Assembly (NCBI RefSeq): GCF_025698545.1
Contig: NC_068575.1
Span: 58,413,980 to 58,477,979 of the forward strand
Source of the DNA: Gossypium raimondii
Taxonomy: Eukaryota; Streptophyta; Magnoliopsida; Malvales; Malvaceae
Length of the DNA stretch: 64,000 bases
Reading direction: 5' to 3'
Positions 25,201 to 38,234 of this stretch are shown one piece after another; the stretch's first letter is position 1; every line of letters begins with the position of its first letter. A program made the position numbers and the translations under genes. The notes beneath the pieces are model-generated. The model was not told the origin of the DNA. It saw only the letters and a program-made list of their open reading frames with translations, and ran no database searches.

Positions 25201-28200
25201 TTCTGATGCTCAAAAAGACTTTAAATGGGATGTACCCAGTCAGCAGCAAGGTGGCTTGGGTGGTGGTGTTGCATCTAAAAATTTGGAACCTGATGATTTG
25301 GGGAGGTATTCACCTATAGCAAGCAGGTGAGCCTGGTCAAATGGAGACTGCTACTATGAACTGAATGTACAAATTACAACCATCTGCATTTGTTGGTGGG
25401 TTCTGTTTTCATTGAATTCTTTTTGTTGTCATGTATACATAAATAATTCTAAAGCTAAATATCCATGATGCACCAATGTGAACCTTCCATTGTGACATTA
25501 TACTGCCTCCACATTTGATTATCTGTCTACTGGTTAACTATATTGGTATGCTTTCTGTTCTGCAGCTGCTGTTCTATGATCAGCACTCTGATCTCATAAA
25601 TGTCAATCAAGCTTGCTTGCTTTCTTGATCATAAATTGAAGATGCTGAAACATATCATGCCTAGTTTTCCTATACTAAAAAATTTTCACATCATTCTTAT
25701 TTTATTACTAACATATATTTTTTATGCATATCACTAATAGATCTATCAGAATTGTGCTTCACATGTTTTGAATTGTTTAATCTAAAACCGATGTCTTCAT
25801 TATACTTTTGCCTTGTTGCCATTGGGAATAAGCTTCTTGGTTGTTTCATCCTCAGCTGGCCTGTCCTTTGCGATATTTTCTTGAATATGCTTATTTAGTT
25901 TACGAATAATTCAAGCAAAATGTTAAACTCTTAAATGGATCTTGATATGAATTAAACTTAATTGGAAACTTAAATAGCTGGAGTTGTCCCTTCTCTGATG
26001 TCCCCTGTTATATTAATGTAACTAAGAGATATTTCTTTTTTATGGAAGTTTGCCTGCTTTTTGGACTGCTAAAATCCATATGAAGTTCTTTCTGCTGTAT
26101 TTGTCCTTTGTATGACTTGGAGGTGAAACAATAGCTTCTGCAGCTTACCTTTTTATGCAAGGAAATCTAGATTCTTTCTATAATTAATTTGTCTCAATTT
26201 GGTTAATTATGTATTATAGTATTACTGAGTATTTTCTTCCTTAGTATTGTTTCATTTTCTGCTTATGAATATTAATATTTTTGTTAGTATTATTCAAAAT
26301 AATCATTTCCATGAGCGGAATTAATAACTCTAATTAGTTTATCTTTTGCATTCGAGATAAAGTTGAGAGAAGCTATTTGCAGATTTTAAAGCTAAATAAA
26401 TTTAAATATGAAGAGAAAGAGAATTCAGTTCACCTCATTATTAGGGAATCCCAGTAGAGAAATGTGGCCTTTTTGTCAAGATTTGTGAGCCAAGTAATTC
26501 CTTATAACTGATATGCATATAAGCATTTTTGAGAAATAGTCAAATTAGGACACTGAAGTTGTTAGTCAAGATGGAAAAGATTATTGAGGTACATTTTCTT
26601 GTAGTTTTTGTTTGATTGAAGACGTGTAGAATTTTCTGTGAGGACATGGTGAGCATTTTTTTATGACAAGGGTATGACATCATTCAAATATGTCAAACTG
26701 AAAAAGGGGTTGATGTTAATGGTTTCCAGGGCTTCCACTCCCAATGAGATACCAACACAGCCGGCAGTTATTCCCAGTGACACCCACATTACAAGATATG
26801 GTGAAGATACAATTAATAAACAAGTTGCATTTCGTGACCCTGTTAGCAGTAGTGAGATGGATTATCCTGAAGCTGAGGGACACCAGAATGAAAGAGAACC
26901 TCCCTCCAACTGGGGTTCAGGAAACTCTCCTTATGCCGCTGCAAATGATGAGCCCGGTCCATCGTACCCTCCTTATCTACCACCAGTTCTTAAGGAGCCT
27001 TCGTCTTCTTTCTCTGAGGGTACAGTGTTACAGTGCTTTAGTGGTTGCAAGCACTTTTAGGACTATCTTAAATTGTTTATTGCATTCTGCAGCTGCAGAG
27101 GATGACCCACTTCCAGCTATAGAAGGTCTCCAAATTTCTGGTGAAGCTTATCCAGGAAGGGAACTCCAGGCATGCGGATATTCTATTAATGGAACTACCA
27201 GCTGTAATTTTGAGGTGCCTTTTCAGGATTTATTTTATCCGCTGTTTTAAGCATTTAGGATATTGGAACAAGTACTTCTTCGATGTATTTGGAGATGCCT
27301 TGCATTAGATAATATTTCTCTAGATTCGGAAGTATGAATATATAATGCGGTAATGTGCTTGCAATGGCAGTGGGTGCGTCATATGGAAGATGGATCTGTT
27401 AATTATATTAATGGTAGTTTCTTATCCTTAATCTTTGTGAGGTTCTCTAATTTATCTTCCCATGTAATCCCTGTTATTCATTGAATATGTTTCTAAAGGA
27501 GTTTTGGAAAACAGGAGCAAAGCAACCAAACTATCTTGTTACTGCTGATGATGTCGATACATACCTTGCTATTGAAGTCCAGCCTCTAGATAACAGGAAT
27601 CGCAAGGTATTGGCTTTAATGTCATTTTCCATAACTGGCACCTTGTGCATTCATATGTAGCATGTTATCCTTCGCATTTTTGTTTTTACCTATGAATATG
27701 GTAAAGGGTGACTTATGAGCATCATAGGACAAATTGCAAGGTGAGTTTAGAACATCGAAAGAAAGAACTTTTTGAGGATGCAACCACTTATTTTATATTC
27801 ACCTTTGAAGACCTATTTAACTAAATCCATGTATTTGATAGTTTGCATTGCTGAGTTATCATATTTTCTATATGTATGTTTAGCACGTAACAGTCATAAC
27901 TTCATATTCAACAATTGGTTATTCTGAATTCCTTCTCTTCTTTTTCTTAATAGTGGGTTTGTTTTCATGTAAATACAAAATGATACATGTTGTGATGGAA
28001 TTCCATCTCTAACTAATGTGGAAGCAAACAACAATAAAAAGAAATGGTAGAAAAAGAAAAACCTTGTAAAGTCCTTGTGTGCAGTTGTGCTATTTGCACC
28101 AGATTGGAATCCGTTCCTATTCATCTATTGGTTGAAGTGAGCCTTTAAGTGTTAATCTTTTTTCTTACTAAGCTCTATTGGACAAAAATTGCATGGTTCA

Positions 28201-31200
28201 CATAACTTTGCCTCATAAGATCTTCAGGGGTTATATGCTGGAAAAAATTAGCAAAGCTAATGCTGATTTAGTTCTTATATTTTTGCTACATAAGTGATTT
28301 CTCTTTGCTTTCAGAATAATCTCTTTTATTATGTGGCTTAGCCTTGTGATGGCGTTGTGGAGTTGGCAAAGAGAATAATGGGCAACAAGGAGTTCCAACA
28401 TTGAGTACTACATTGTTTACTCATACATAGGGGCTTAATCATGACTAACATCTGAACATGAGATTTGTTGAGGTTGATCCTTTATTGGTTGCAACTAAGA
28501 TTTGAAAGAGACATGCACATGAAGGTCCCCTACAACCTATTAGCCAGGCTTTTCAGTTTAAGTGGTTTCTAATATTGACTTCTCATAATGCTACTCATCA
28601 ACTCAAGGATTAACTTCGTTCCAACGATACCTACCATTCTTAATTCCTAGATCACAACATATTTTCCCAACATTTCCTTCTTAATTGCCTCAATATGTTA
28701 GTTCTCTCCCAAAATTAAATTAATTTATGCTGAAATTATTTATATCCTGTATTCTTTTAAAAAACGCCTCAAGTCAAAATGCTTTGATTGATATCAATTG
28801 AGCCTGTGGTCTTAAGGGCAAAGGATTTCCATTGAAATGAAGTCCTGGTTGACATTAGGTCCCGGGTTAAATCCTTGGACATCCCTTACACTCTTCCCTT
28901 ATTAAAAAAAAGCTTTGATTGATGGGAGAATTAATTGTGCAATCATCGAAGTCCATAATTCTATCCCTAAGGGACATGCTACCATCTAAGAACCTGAGCC
29001 TTTAACTTGTGGCTCTTGAGTTTGATTCTTGGGATGAGAGAAGTAGAGTAGGGGGGCAGGAGGCTTCTCTTTCCATGATGTAGCCTGAGATCATATTTTA
29101 TTATGAAAAAGAAAATCAAAACCCGGCTTTTCTTTTGTGCGTTTCAGACATGAACCATGAGATAGGGGCCTTAATGCATTGGCAATTGAATGCCCTGCAT
29201 TTGTGACCTGGTTATATCATCAATTCATTTCTATATTGCAAGAAGTTTTTCCATTTTTGTATCTGCATTTGTTATTCCTTGCATGGTATGATTTCACCTA
29301 TCTTGCTGATATAACATCAAGAGGTGCCAATTAGACTGGAGGGTTGCCATCTATAAAGATGAATAGACTGGTTTTTTGTTGTAAAAATTTGCAATTATTC
29401 TTTTTTGGGTAAATTGCACTCAGTAATATGAAATATGCAGGAAGAACTATTTTTGCATAGGGACACTATTTCTTATTGTTGCCTTCCATATTGTATAACT
29501 TGTTTTCTTTGTTAATTTAGGGAGAGCTGGTGAAGGTCTTTGCCAATGAGCACAAGAAGATCACTTGTGGTGAGTGATATTGATATTACTTCATGTTTCC
29601 CTAGCACAGCTTTTCTTTCTAATGTTTGCAAATATGATTTTCTGAAATCAGAGAGAACTTAGCAATTTCCAGTTGATTTCAATAGTGCAATTGTTGCTGC
29701 ATTTAATATTGACTAATAAAGGGTGCCGGACAAACATAGACACAACAGTCAACCCTTTTGTCAGATTGACAATTGGTCAACAACAATATCCATGTTGGTT
29801 TGGCTTTACAATGCCCCCTGCCAATTACTTTTTTATCCAATACTTTCCAGTACTGTATCATCGTCATCATCATTTGCATATGGGGGATCAATTACTAATA
29901 ACTGAATCCTAGAGATATAATTGGTGCTTTGGAAATTAATGACAACTTAAGAGGGGGGGGGGGTTCTACTTGTATCAGCATGATCTTGGTTTTTATTTTG
30001 TTTTTTCATAGCATCTGCTTTGGCTATGTTCTCTTCTACACTAGATTAAGCTTATATTTCTCTGTGCTTGAACAATTTCTGTGCATTTTATCATTTGAAA
30101 ATAGCTAGAATCTCTGTGTAGTCTCTTGTTAACTTTTTGACTCATTTTCTTGCACTTGATAAAGAAAATTCATTACCTGCTTTTTCTCTTCTCCCTTTTT
30201 TTTCATTCTACTTTTAACAGATCCGGAGATGCTAGGCCATATAGAGAAGACTCTTTATAGTGGTCATGCTTCATATAAAGTTTCATATTCGGTATGACTT
30301 CTACATTTGCACGGTTGTTTTTTCTGCCTTGTTGTGCGATAATGGTTCCATTTAATTTTTCTATTGTTTATCAGCACAATATGTTTGAGCTATTAATTTT
30401 ATTTAATGTGACAATGTGACAGAGTACTTTTAACTCTTTTATATTACAGGCAGGATATCTAGATATATGGGAGCCGGCTACATTGGCTATTAAGAGGGAT
30501 GGTTATACTATTAAGTGTAGTGGACCCCATGGTCTTGTAGTCACCGACAAGTTTCATCCAAACACTGAGGTATGACTCATAATTTACTTGTTCTTTGGAG
30601 ATCCTATTGGAATGATGCCGGAGTAGGAGGTTCAGATTTACAGCAAATTTGAGATCTAAGTTGATGGAAATCATGAGAAAAACAGGGGAATTGGATGATT
30701 CAAAGAGAATAAAAAAATCCCTGAAGTATGAGACCTTGTTTTCCTTCACTGGATCCCTAAGCTTCTCAGCATTAAACTTCACATCTGGTTGTTCTATAGT
30801 CCAGTACTCATATAATAACTCCAATCGATTTGGATGCATAGAGTTCATGATGCAGCGTACTTCAGAGGCTTCTCTCTGTTGGAGAGGAGTTGCTTTGAGC
30901 ACCGTGGACTTCAACATTTCACTAAGATCGTGCACATTAGTATAAACCTCAGTACCCTCAATGCCTTGTTTTACACAGTTTCATAACATCGCTTTTCTTT
31001 TTTTTTTTTTTTCTACTTTATGGACAAACATGTATATTTGACTTCCCCTGCTGCCTCTTCTTAATTAATCATGTTGAAGTAAAGCTAACCTCATTTAAAG
31101 TAGTTTTTGAGGTTATTTGTCATAAATGAATCTAGCAGAATAAAGTTGAGTTGTTGCAGGAAATCAAATATCACAAGAGGTCTTATTGTTTTATTATAAT

Positions 31201-34016
31201 GATAGGGATCCAGGATTAGACTAGTCTAAAAATAACTTAGAGGTGGCCTTTTAGATCCTAATGATAGTTAATATTCACTTTATGATGTTCCATATCATAT
31301 TCTACATTTCTTGTCTGTTCAAAACAGCTATCCTTTGTGCAGTTAACAAATTGACTTAATACACTTGTGCCCATTTGTATCTTTCTGACGGAAATAATGG
31401 AATTGGGTTCACTGATCTTGTCTGCTTTTGATATATCTTTTCTTTTTCCTGAAGCATTAGGGATAGCAAGTACTTTCAAATTTACATTCTCATGTATTTA
31501 TATATATATATTTATTTTGTGTTTATTGTTTTCTTTAGATTAAGATAACATTTGGAGAGCCTACAGAGTTTATGATTATTGGATCAAATGGTGCTCAGCG
31601 TCTGTTACGAGCTGATAGCAGCTCTCCAGATATTAGCTGGTAAGTTTGAAGTTTCTCCTGTAAGAAATAAATAATTGCGGATTACGAAATTAACAAGCTC
31701 CAAATCCATAAGCAAAGTAAATTTGAGGAACACCTCTTATAGTTCGCAAAATATTATTCTAAGAACAAGCAAGGTACTTCCATTTTATCCAAATGGAGAC
31801 TTCCATAATCTTCTTTGATGTTTCATCCTGGAAGTTTTATGCTTAGGAATTTTGGGGTGGGGGCTATGGGGGTGAGGTGGGTGCCTCTATTTTTGCAATC
31901 AAAGCCCAATGGACCTTCCAAGCATTTACCTAATATCTACCTAGGTTACTTATGATATATACTATCATTAGGAAGCTCTGATGGCAGTGGTAGGCTCAAT
32001 GTTATGTAGCATTAAAACCTTATTTAACTCCACTTCTTCATCAAAATATAGAAGGGTTGAAAATGGTTGTTATTTGCCAATTCTAACAGGCTGTGTTTCT
32101 TCCTCCCACCTCCTTTGTTTGTGTGAGCATACAAAATCGAAGCCATTTATACGGAATCCTATTCTAGCTAGACACAAGTTTAACATTTCGGTTTCACTGG
32201 CATTATGCATTCTGAGTTCAGTGAGTATAATCCTTGACTCTTTCCTCCGAATATGGGTAATACGAAATAATCACTTTTGATTACTTATTCCATCTACCTC
32301 TATGTACAATGTTGCATGTGATGAGAGAATTAAAAGGGGTGGGGGGGGGGGGAATAATACTGGAAGAAAGTGAAATTGAAAGGGACACGATCAGTGGGAA
32401 ATTTGAAATTAATAGCTAGGCAGGTTTGTTTTAACATAAAAAAATCAGAGCCTTTTTTGCACGTTTATGGAGTATGCTAAAGCTTGTTGCCGATCTGAAT
32501 TAGAGTAAGAGAGCAAATAAGAAGGCCAGAATTCCATGTAGATTTCATAGATATTATGCCCAAGGTTATGTCCATTATGTACTTGTAATGGCAGTTAGCT
32601 GAAAAGTTATTGAAGTTGGAGCGCTGATTAAATAAGAGGAAATATTGATATGAATTGATTCTTGGCTCCGAGGACACAAAACACTATCTTATAAGTGTCT
32701 AGCACTAAACTCGCCTTGAATGGAGGCCTAAATATATAGAATGGTTATGATTCAGCTTATATTCAAATATATAATGCCAGATCTTGAAATCGGTGCATGC
32801 CAACTTGGTGTCTTTTCAGTTAAACATTACACTTGTTCCCCTTTTTCTGTCTTCTTTAAACACCCATACGCTAATACATCCATACCTTTGTCTCTTTAAT
32901 CTCTCTAGACAGGATGTTGTGAAAAGGTACAGCTATATTATATTATTTTATTTTACTTTTCACCCACAGTGAGTCTGCAGAGGGTATTGTATTTATGTTT
33001 ACATTTCATTTGTGCAGTTCAAGAGATGCAATTGCGCTCACCTTGAGATTATTTATCATACGGGTATTACTCTTCCCTTCTATCCATTTTTCTCTTTGAA
33101 AGAGTACCAACTTGCATGCTCACTGCCACCGTAAAAATTCCAAAATAATTTAAGAGCTTCAAACTAATTGTTTTTCTGCATCTTGGATCTGTAAATCTAC
33201 TTTCAGATATTTCTTTCAAGTTTACAGACAGGATAGCAATAATAATACTATGGGGTCCAATAATAATTTTCCTAGTTCTTAAAAAAATTGTACTAGTACA
33301 ATTTCTAATGTTCTGCTTCAGTTGCATGCATCTGCTCTTGAACATGACTTGCTATGTATTTGCCAAAATTTCTTGGTTATTGCCTTAGTTATAACTTATG
33401 TCATTCTGGACTGGTTGACTGTCATTCTACTCTAAAATAGAAGACTTAGAGCACCTCAAGTCCTATGCCTTCAAAATTAATTTGATTTAGGCCTGTATTA
33501 TCTTTTTCTGGATCCAAGGATGACACCTTCCCTCTCTGTCTTCTTGGTTTTGGCACTCAAATTTGGCCAGTAACTGTATAAGGCTCCAACCAAACAATTA
33601 AAATTTTGTTTACCATTTTAGCACACAAAATAGTCATACAAGAATTCAAACTTATCTTTGATGACAAAAAAAAAACTTTTCCACTACCATTTATTTTTGG
33701 TTTCGTTGTTTCAACTATTTTAAAGGATGAGAATCTATTTTGATATTTTGGTATGGTTTTGTAATGCATCTAAGCCAGGTTTTCTATGCGAATAACCTGA
33801 GATTTTGGCATCATATTAAAAAAAAAAGAAAAGAAAACCGAGTAGCCGAGTTTCTAGCATTTATAATAGATGTTGTAGGCTTGTTTTGATAGGGTTTGTA
33901 ATCCTTGCAGCATGATGTGCTTACAAGATATTTTTCATGTGATATAGCTTGCACAGGCTGGTGGGAGGAAGAAAGGGAAAAAGAGAGGTTTATTCTTTAA
34001 CAAGGTACATGGTTAA
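22242..34016 (+). CDS. Coiled-coil protein with AIR9/A9-like C-terminal region (709 aa, 21 exons)
   Basis: Exons: 22242-22379, 22446-22508, 22613-22779, 22878-22938, 23022-23099, 23185-23244, 23364-23468, 23779-23889, 24760-24801, 24950-25063, 25139-25326, 26730-27019, 27093-27214, 27371-27413, 27515-27606, 29521-29569, 30221-30291, 30450-30569, 31539-31639, 33018-33063 and 33948-34016 (TAA). All phases agree and give 709 residues. The N-terminal half (about 30-215) is Glu/Gln/Lys-rich and heptad-like (EENNRLRSELQKKIEQLEKY; AREQEEEILQLRKQLAEF), so probably coiled coil. A Ser/Pro-rich, disordered middle follows. From Trp514 to about residue 690 is a compact region (WVRHMEDGS, VTADDVDTYLAIEVQPLD, GELVKVFAN, DPEM) that resembles, from memory, the repeated A9 domains of the microtubule protein AIR9. 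The tail is basic (GGRKKGKKRG). I infer a cytoskeletal or scaffold role; the family has no firm function I can name. The last exon could also start at 33957. Confidence 0.85.
28793..28911 (+). mobile_element. tRNA-like SINE with 12-bp target duplication, in intron 15 of the A9-like gene
   Basis: A 119-base insert flanked by exact 12-bp direct repeats (gctttgattgat at 28781-28792 and 28912-28923). It has an A-box-like word (tggtcttaagg, 28807-28817), a degenerate B box (ggttaaatcc, 28865-28874) and an A-rich tail (attaaaaaaaa) against the right duplication. Orientation is the same as the host gene. Its body differs from the SINE at 4447-4555, so it is a second family or subfamily. Confidence 0.78.
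30640..30965 (-). other. Unexplained antisense open stretch inside intron 18 of the A9-like gene
   Basis: On the minus strand an open frame runs about 100 residues with protein-like composition: TNVHDLSEMLKSTV, then ATPLQQREASEVRCIMNSMH, then NRLELLYEYWTIEQPDVKF. It stays open upstream of its first Met (KQGIEGTEVYT). It has no start context, splice partner or family that I recognise. The complementary + strand is also open here, which weakens the coding case. It could be a captured exon fragment or chance. Confidence 0.3.
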
Positions 34017-35403
34017 CTCAGTATTAACTATTGATATTGTGTAGTGATATTATTTATTATTATTTTAAGACCGGCTATCTTGGCAAAGCCGTAACTTTTC
34101 GAGCTAGCTAGCTAGGTCGCTTTTGTGTTCAAATATTTTGTTTAAAGGCAGGCAGCTGTGTTGAGTTTGTAATTACAAACTGTATCAATATTTTTGGCCC
34201 CCAATGCTGTAATATATCTCAGCCCTTATTAGTATGTCGTCGTTATCATCATCGTCAATTTTCCATGTCTGCCTGTCTGATTCTCTTTTGGTTTTCACAA
34301 CGGGAAAGAACGCATTTGGGTCTTATATTCACGAAAAACCAAATGAAACACAGTGATGAGATTAAACAAAATTTTTTTTATATAAAATTTGTCACGATCC
34401 CGATCCAGCTTGCTGGGTAGTGGTGTGAGATGCAAACTGGAATAATATTTTTGGGATTTTGTTATTCTTTTCGAATGGATATAATTTGTTAAAAGTAAAA
34501 TAAAGGGTTTTTTTTTTTTTTGCCTCAAATCTGATTTGATTAACTAAAAATCTCGTAGGAATTCTATGTGGTTGGGGTCGATTATTTGAGTTAAAAAATT
34601 GAATCTGTTATATATATATATTATATTAATGCCAACTCGACTAGATTATGCCCAGCAACTAATTTTGCATTGTTTCCTTCCTTCTAAAAGGCAGAAAGTA
34701 GCAACTTTTACCAAGCCACGACAGGAAAAAAATGGAACACAGTAGCTATTTTCGTGTAGTAATGTAACCTTTGATTTTGTACAATTCAATATATAAAAAA
34801 TAATTTTGACTCTGTGCAATTCAATAGGTCAATTAGACATTTAAAAAAAAAGTAATTATGGATAAATATAATTGTTTATCTATACTATTATTTAAAATTT
34901 TGATTGGTTTGGTGTTACAAGTTTTAGAAATTATGGAAATGTTCGTTCATAAGCAAAATAAGTAATATCATTTGAGGTTATTTTATTTTCACTTAAAAAC
35001 AATGAAAATATGCTTGTGGGATTTGAACTCTCTCAATTGTACTAGTAAATTTTTAATTTATCATTTAACTAAAGTTTTATTTTAATATTTTATACATTTT
35101 AATTTTATTATGCATATTTTATTATCTACATCAATTGTATATATTAATAATGTTTTTGATTAAGTTGGTGTGATAAGTTAACTTAATATTGAATCAAGAT
35201 TGATGACAATATCATGATAAATAATTTAATATAATTTTTTTTATTTTAATAATGTACATATTTCATTTGTTATTATTAATTAGTTCCAAACTATATGTTT
35301 TATCATTTATTGTGTGTTAATTTTTAACAAACATTTGTCTTCTAAATTCGTGGCTTCTACACGCATATGCGTGTGATAGGATTTCTAGTATATATTATAA
35401 GTT
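34017..35403. other. Intergenic, 3' flank of the A9-like gene
   Basis: AT-rich. A stretch at about 34985-35060 reads on the minus strand as a GAGTTCAAATCCCAC word preceded by a tRNA-like head. It may be a worn SINE, but no target duplication is clear. Nothing else recognised. Confidence 0.4.
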
Positions 35404-35420
35404 AAAGTAATGGTGCAGTA

Positions 35421-36963
35421 GACGATATGTCAACCCAAAGCTCGTGGTGGTTTTGGATTGCGTCAATTGAGGGGTCAAAATAATTCTTTCATGTTGAAGT
35501 TGGGGTTCAATCTTGTGACTGACACTAGTTCTCTGTGGGTTTGCGTTCTTAGATCTAATTATGGGGTTAAAGAAGGCATTTTCGATTCCTTAGCTAGTGG
35601 TAGGGGGTCTTTTTTGTGGAAATCTCTTTCTAAGATCTAAACCATATTCCGGGATAATATTTTTTGGTCAGTGGACAATGAAGATAGAGTTAAATGTTGG
35701 AAGGATAACTGGATTTTGGAAATTGGATCCTTAATTAATCTAATTCTTGCACATGCAAACCTTGATTTGGATTGTTTGCTTAAGGATATGGTTACAGAGG
35801 AAGGTATATGGAATTTGGATATTTTCAGGATTTGGCTGTCAGAAGATATCATAAGACGCATCGCGAGTATTCCTTTGCCTGATTCTTCAGTTGGTTATGA
35901 TAGAATTGCTTGTATTAGGAGTGGTTCAGGGTCCTTTTCTATAAAGAGTGCCTACAAAATGCTTTCGGAGAACTCTTGGGATCAAAGAGGGAAAGTCTAG
36001 AACCTAGTATGAAAATTTTCGGGGATTCAGAGGGTTAGAATGTTTATTTGGCTAGCCCTCAAACAAAGACTACTAACATAGGTGGAACGAGTGAGACGCG
36101 ACATTGGGGTTGAGGAGCGTTGTACGATTTGTGGGCTTTGCGTAGAGGATGTTTTACATGCTATCAAGGACTGTTCTGTGGCTAAAGGTGTTTGGTCACA
36201 AGTTATCCCTATGGACAAGTAAGAACAATTCTTTTTAGGAGATTTACATGATTGGCTTGAGTCTAATTTGAGAAATCGTCAAAGTATTTTCATGAGGGAG
36301 ATCGACTGGCCGTGTTTCTTTGGGTTAGTAGCTTGGCGAATCTGGAAAAATAGAAATATCTTCATTTTTTAGGGATCATTGTGGAGTGTTGATGATATTA
36401 TTAAATGCTCATACAGTTGGACTTTATAGTGCAAATCCATGCACAAAGAAGATCATACCAGAAGGTCGAAACCACACACAAATCCAAGCAGAATTGATAA
36501 TTGGATCCTTTATACTTAGATGGAGCTGCTAAGATTGATTTTGGGGATGCTGCCACGGGTGTTATTATCAAGGATCAGCAGAGGAATTGGATTCTTGGTT
36601 TTAATAGACGGTTGGGACAATCTCTAATGTTGAGCTTTGAGGTATTTTAGATGGCATGTCTCTTATTCAGAGCAGAAGGTACGATAGAGTATTGATTCAG
36701 ACAAACAGCTTAGAGGTTATTCAGGAAATTTAGGAAGCATCTTCAAAGACTTCTCATTCAGCTCTAATCGGGCGTATTCATCAACTTCTGTTGGAAACAG
36801 ATCTTTGGGAATTCGAACATATTCCTAGATAAGAGAACGTAGAAACAGATGTTATTGCTAAACTGGCTTTAGACAGGACTACAAGACTGCAGCTATTTAC
36901 AGTATGTCCCTGAATATTTCCAGATAATTTTGTTAATTTCTTCTATTTGTTTTACATAAAACA
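35421..36963 (+). mobile_element. 5'-truncated L1-type LINE with 17-bp target duplication
   Basis: The element is bounded by exact 17-bp direct repeats (aaagtaatggtgcagta at 35404-35420 and 36964-36980). Conceptual translation, interrupted by several stops and frameshifts, gives the end of a plant LINE ORF2. The order is: the thumb region after the reverse transcriptase (RGGFGLRQLRGQNNSFMLKL at the start; a 109-residue open piece at 35671-36000); a zf-RVT-like zinc motif (RCTICGLCVEDVLHAIKDC at about 36118); then an RNase H domain (DGAAKI at about 36520; ILDGMSLIQSRRYDRVLIQT at about 36645-36705; HIPR and DVIAKLA at about 36820-36860). The reverse transcriptase proper is missing, as expected for 5' truncation by target-primed insertion. 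It is not autonomous. Confidence 0.92.
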
Positions 36964-36980
36964 AAAGTAATGGTGCAGTA

Positions 36981-38155
36981 ACGGACATGAGTAGTTTGTG
37001 AAAACTGAAATGTAGTCAAAATATCATCTATACAATCAGATAAAATTAGAACTTGCATATCGTGTTATATATCATATTAAAGTACATAAATATTTTTTTG
37101 AAAATTTGACTATTACAAATATAGTACAAGTCTAACAACTACATTATAAAATCAAACAATATGAAGCATAATAATGAACAATTAGATGAAAATTAGAAAA
37201 AAATAGAACAAAATTTTCTTCAAGGCATATACATATATTGTGATTGAAAACTTATACATGAAAATTACGAATGATAAAATTTATATCTATTTAATATCTT
37301 ATATTAAATTTTTTACATAGAACACGAAAGGCCAATTGTATCCAAGTTTAAATGTACTACGCTAAGGGACAAAATGAATTTTAATTTGTAGAATTTAAAT
37401 TTAAACTTCTGATTTTAATATTTATATATTTTACTATTTAATAAACTTTATTAATTATATCAGTTTTTTATAAATATATTTATTATATAACTACGTTTTC
37501 ATTGTGTATGATATAATGAAATATATATTTGACAAAAAATTTTAAAAAAATAGATGGAGAAAAGTCTAGTATACATATTGATAAGAAATTAATTAGCAAC
37601 AATAAGATAAAATCGTCCAAGGATTAATTTTTTTTATAATAGAACAGGCAATAACATATGGTTAGCCAAATTCCTCGATATGAGTCGAAGCAAATCCTTT
37701 GTGCTTTACAATCCCACCTTGATTCATTCATTTGTAGCTCTCTATACATCCTTGTTCTGGATTCCAAATTATCTTTAAAAAATTAAAATGATTTATTTAA
37801 GTCCGTTCAATTTAATTTGTAACAGAATATCTCATTTTGTTATTATTCCATAATAATAAAATATTTAAATTTACATTAATTTCCATATAATTTTATGATT
37901 ATTATTATTTTAAAACAATTAGTTTTATTATTAAAATTTTAATTCAAACCAAATCGGATTAAATTTCGTAACTAAACTCTTGGACAGCTCTAATCACGAT
38001 GATATCTCAATCTTCGTGCATGTTGGTGAGTGTCGCTTTGTCAAATTGCCTACATTGTCTCTCTTCAACGCTCTCTCCTAGTCTTTTTCTATTTCCCTAC
38101 ATCTACTCCTTTGTTTTAACTGTGTTATGTAAAGACCATTTCCACTCTTCATTTC
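36981..38155. other. Intergenic, promoter of the aspartic protease gene
   Basis: AT-rich DNA without a recognised gene. The last 200 bases (tctctcttcaacgctctctcc, about 38057-38080) are pyrimidine-rich and lie in the protease promoter. A 63-codon frame at 37999-38190 has no coding support. Confidence 0.4.
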
Positions 38156-38162
38156 TATATAA
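38156..38162 (+). promoter_or_regulatory. TATA box of the aspartic protease gene
   Basis: TATATAA lies 73 bases before the ATG at 38235, which would place transcription start near 38190 and give a leader of about 45 bases. Confidence 0.6.
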
Positions 38163-38234
38163 CCTTAATCTCACTGATTACCTTTTGTAATTCACCCCAT
38201 CACCCATTTCTCCTTTTACAATTTTTCTTTTACC

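Noticed and set aside
28960..29110. Possible third SINE (gagtttgattcttgg resembles a B box)
   Set aside because: No convincing A box and no flanking target duplication could be found.
34985..35060. Minus-strand GAGTTCAAATCCCAC with a tRNA-like head
   Set aside because: Probably a worn SINE, but I found no clear duplication or boundaries, so it is mentioned only in the region note.
35671..36000. 109-codon open frame that could be called a hypothetical protein
   Set aside because: It lies wholly within the LINE and is a surviving piece of its ORF2.
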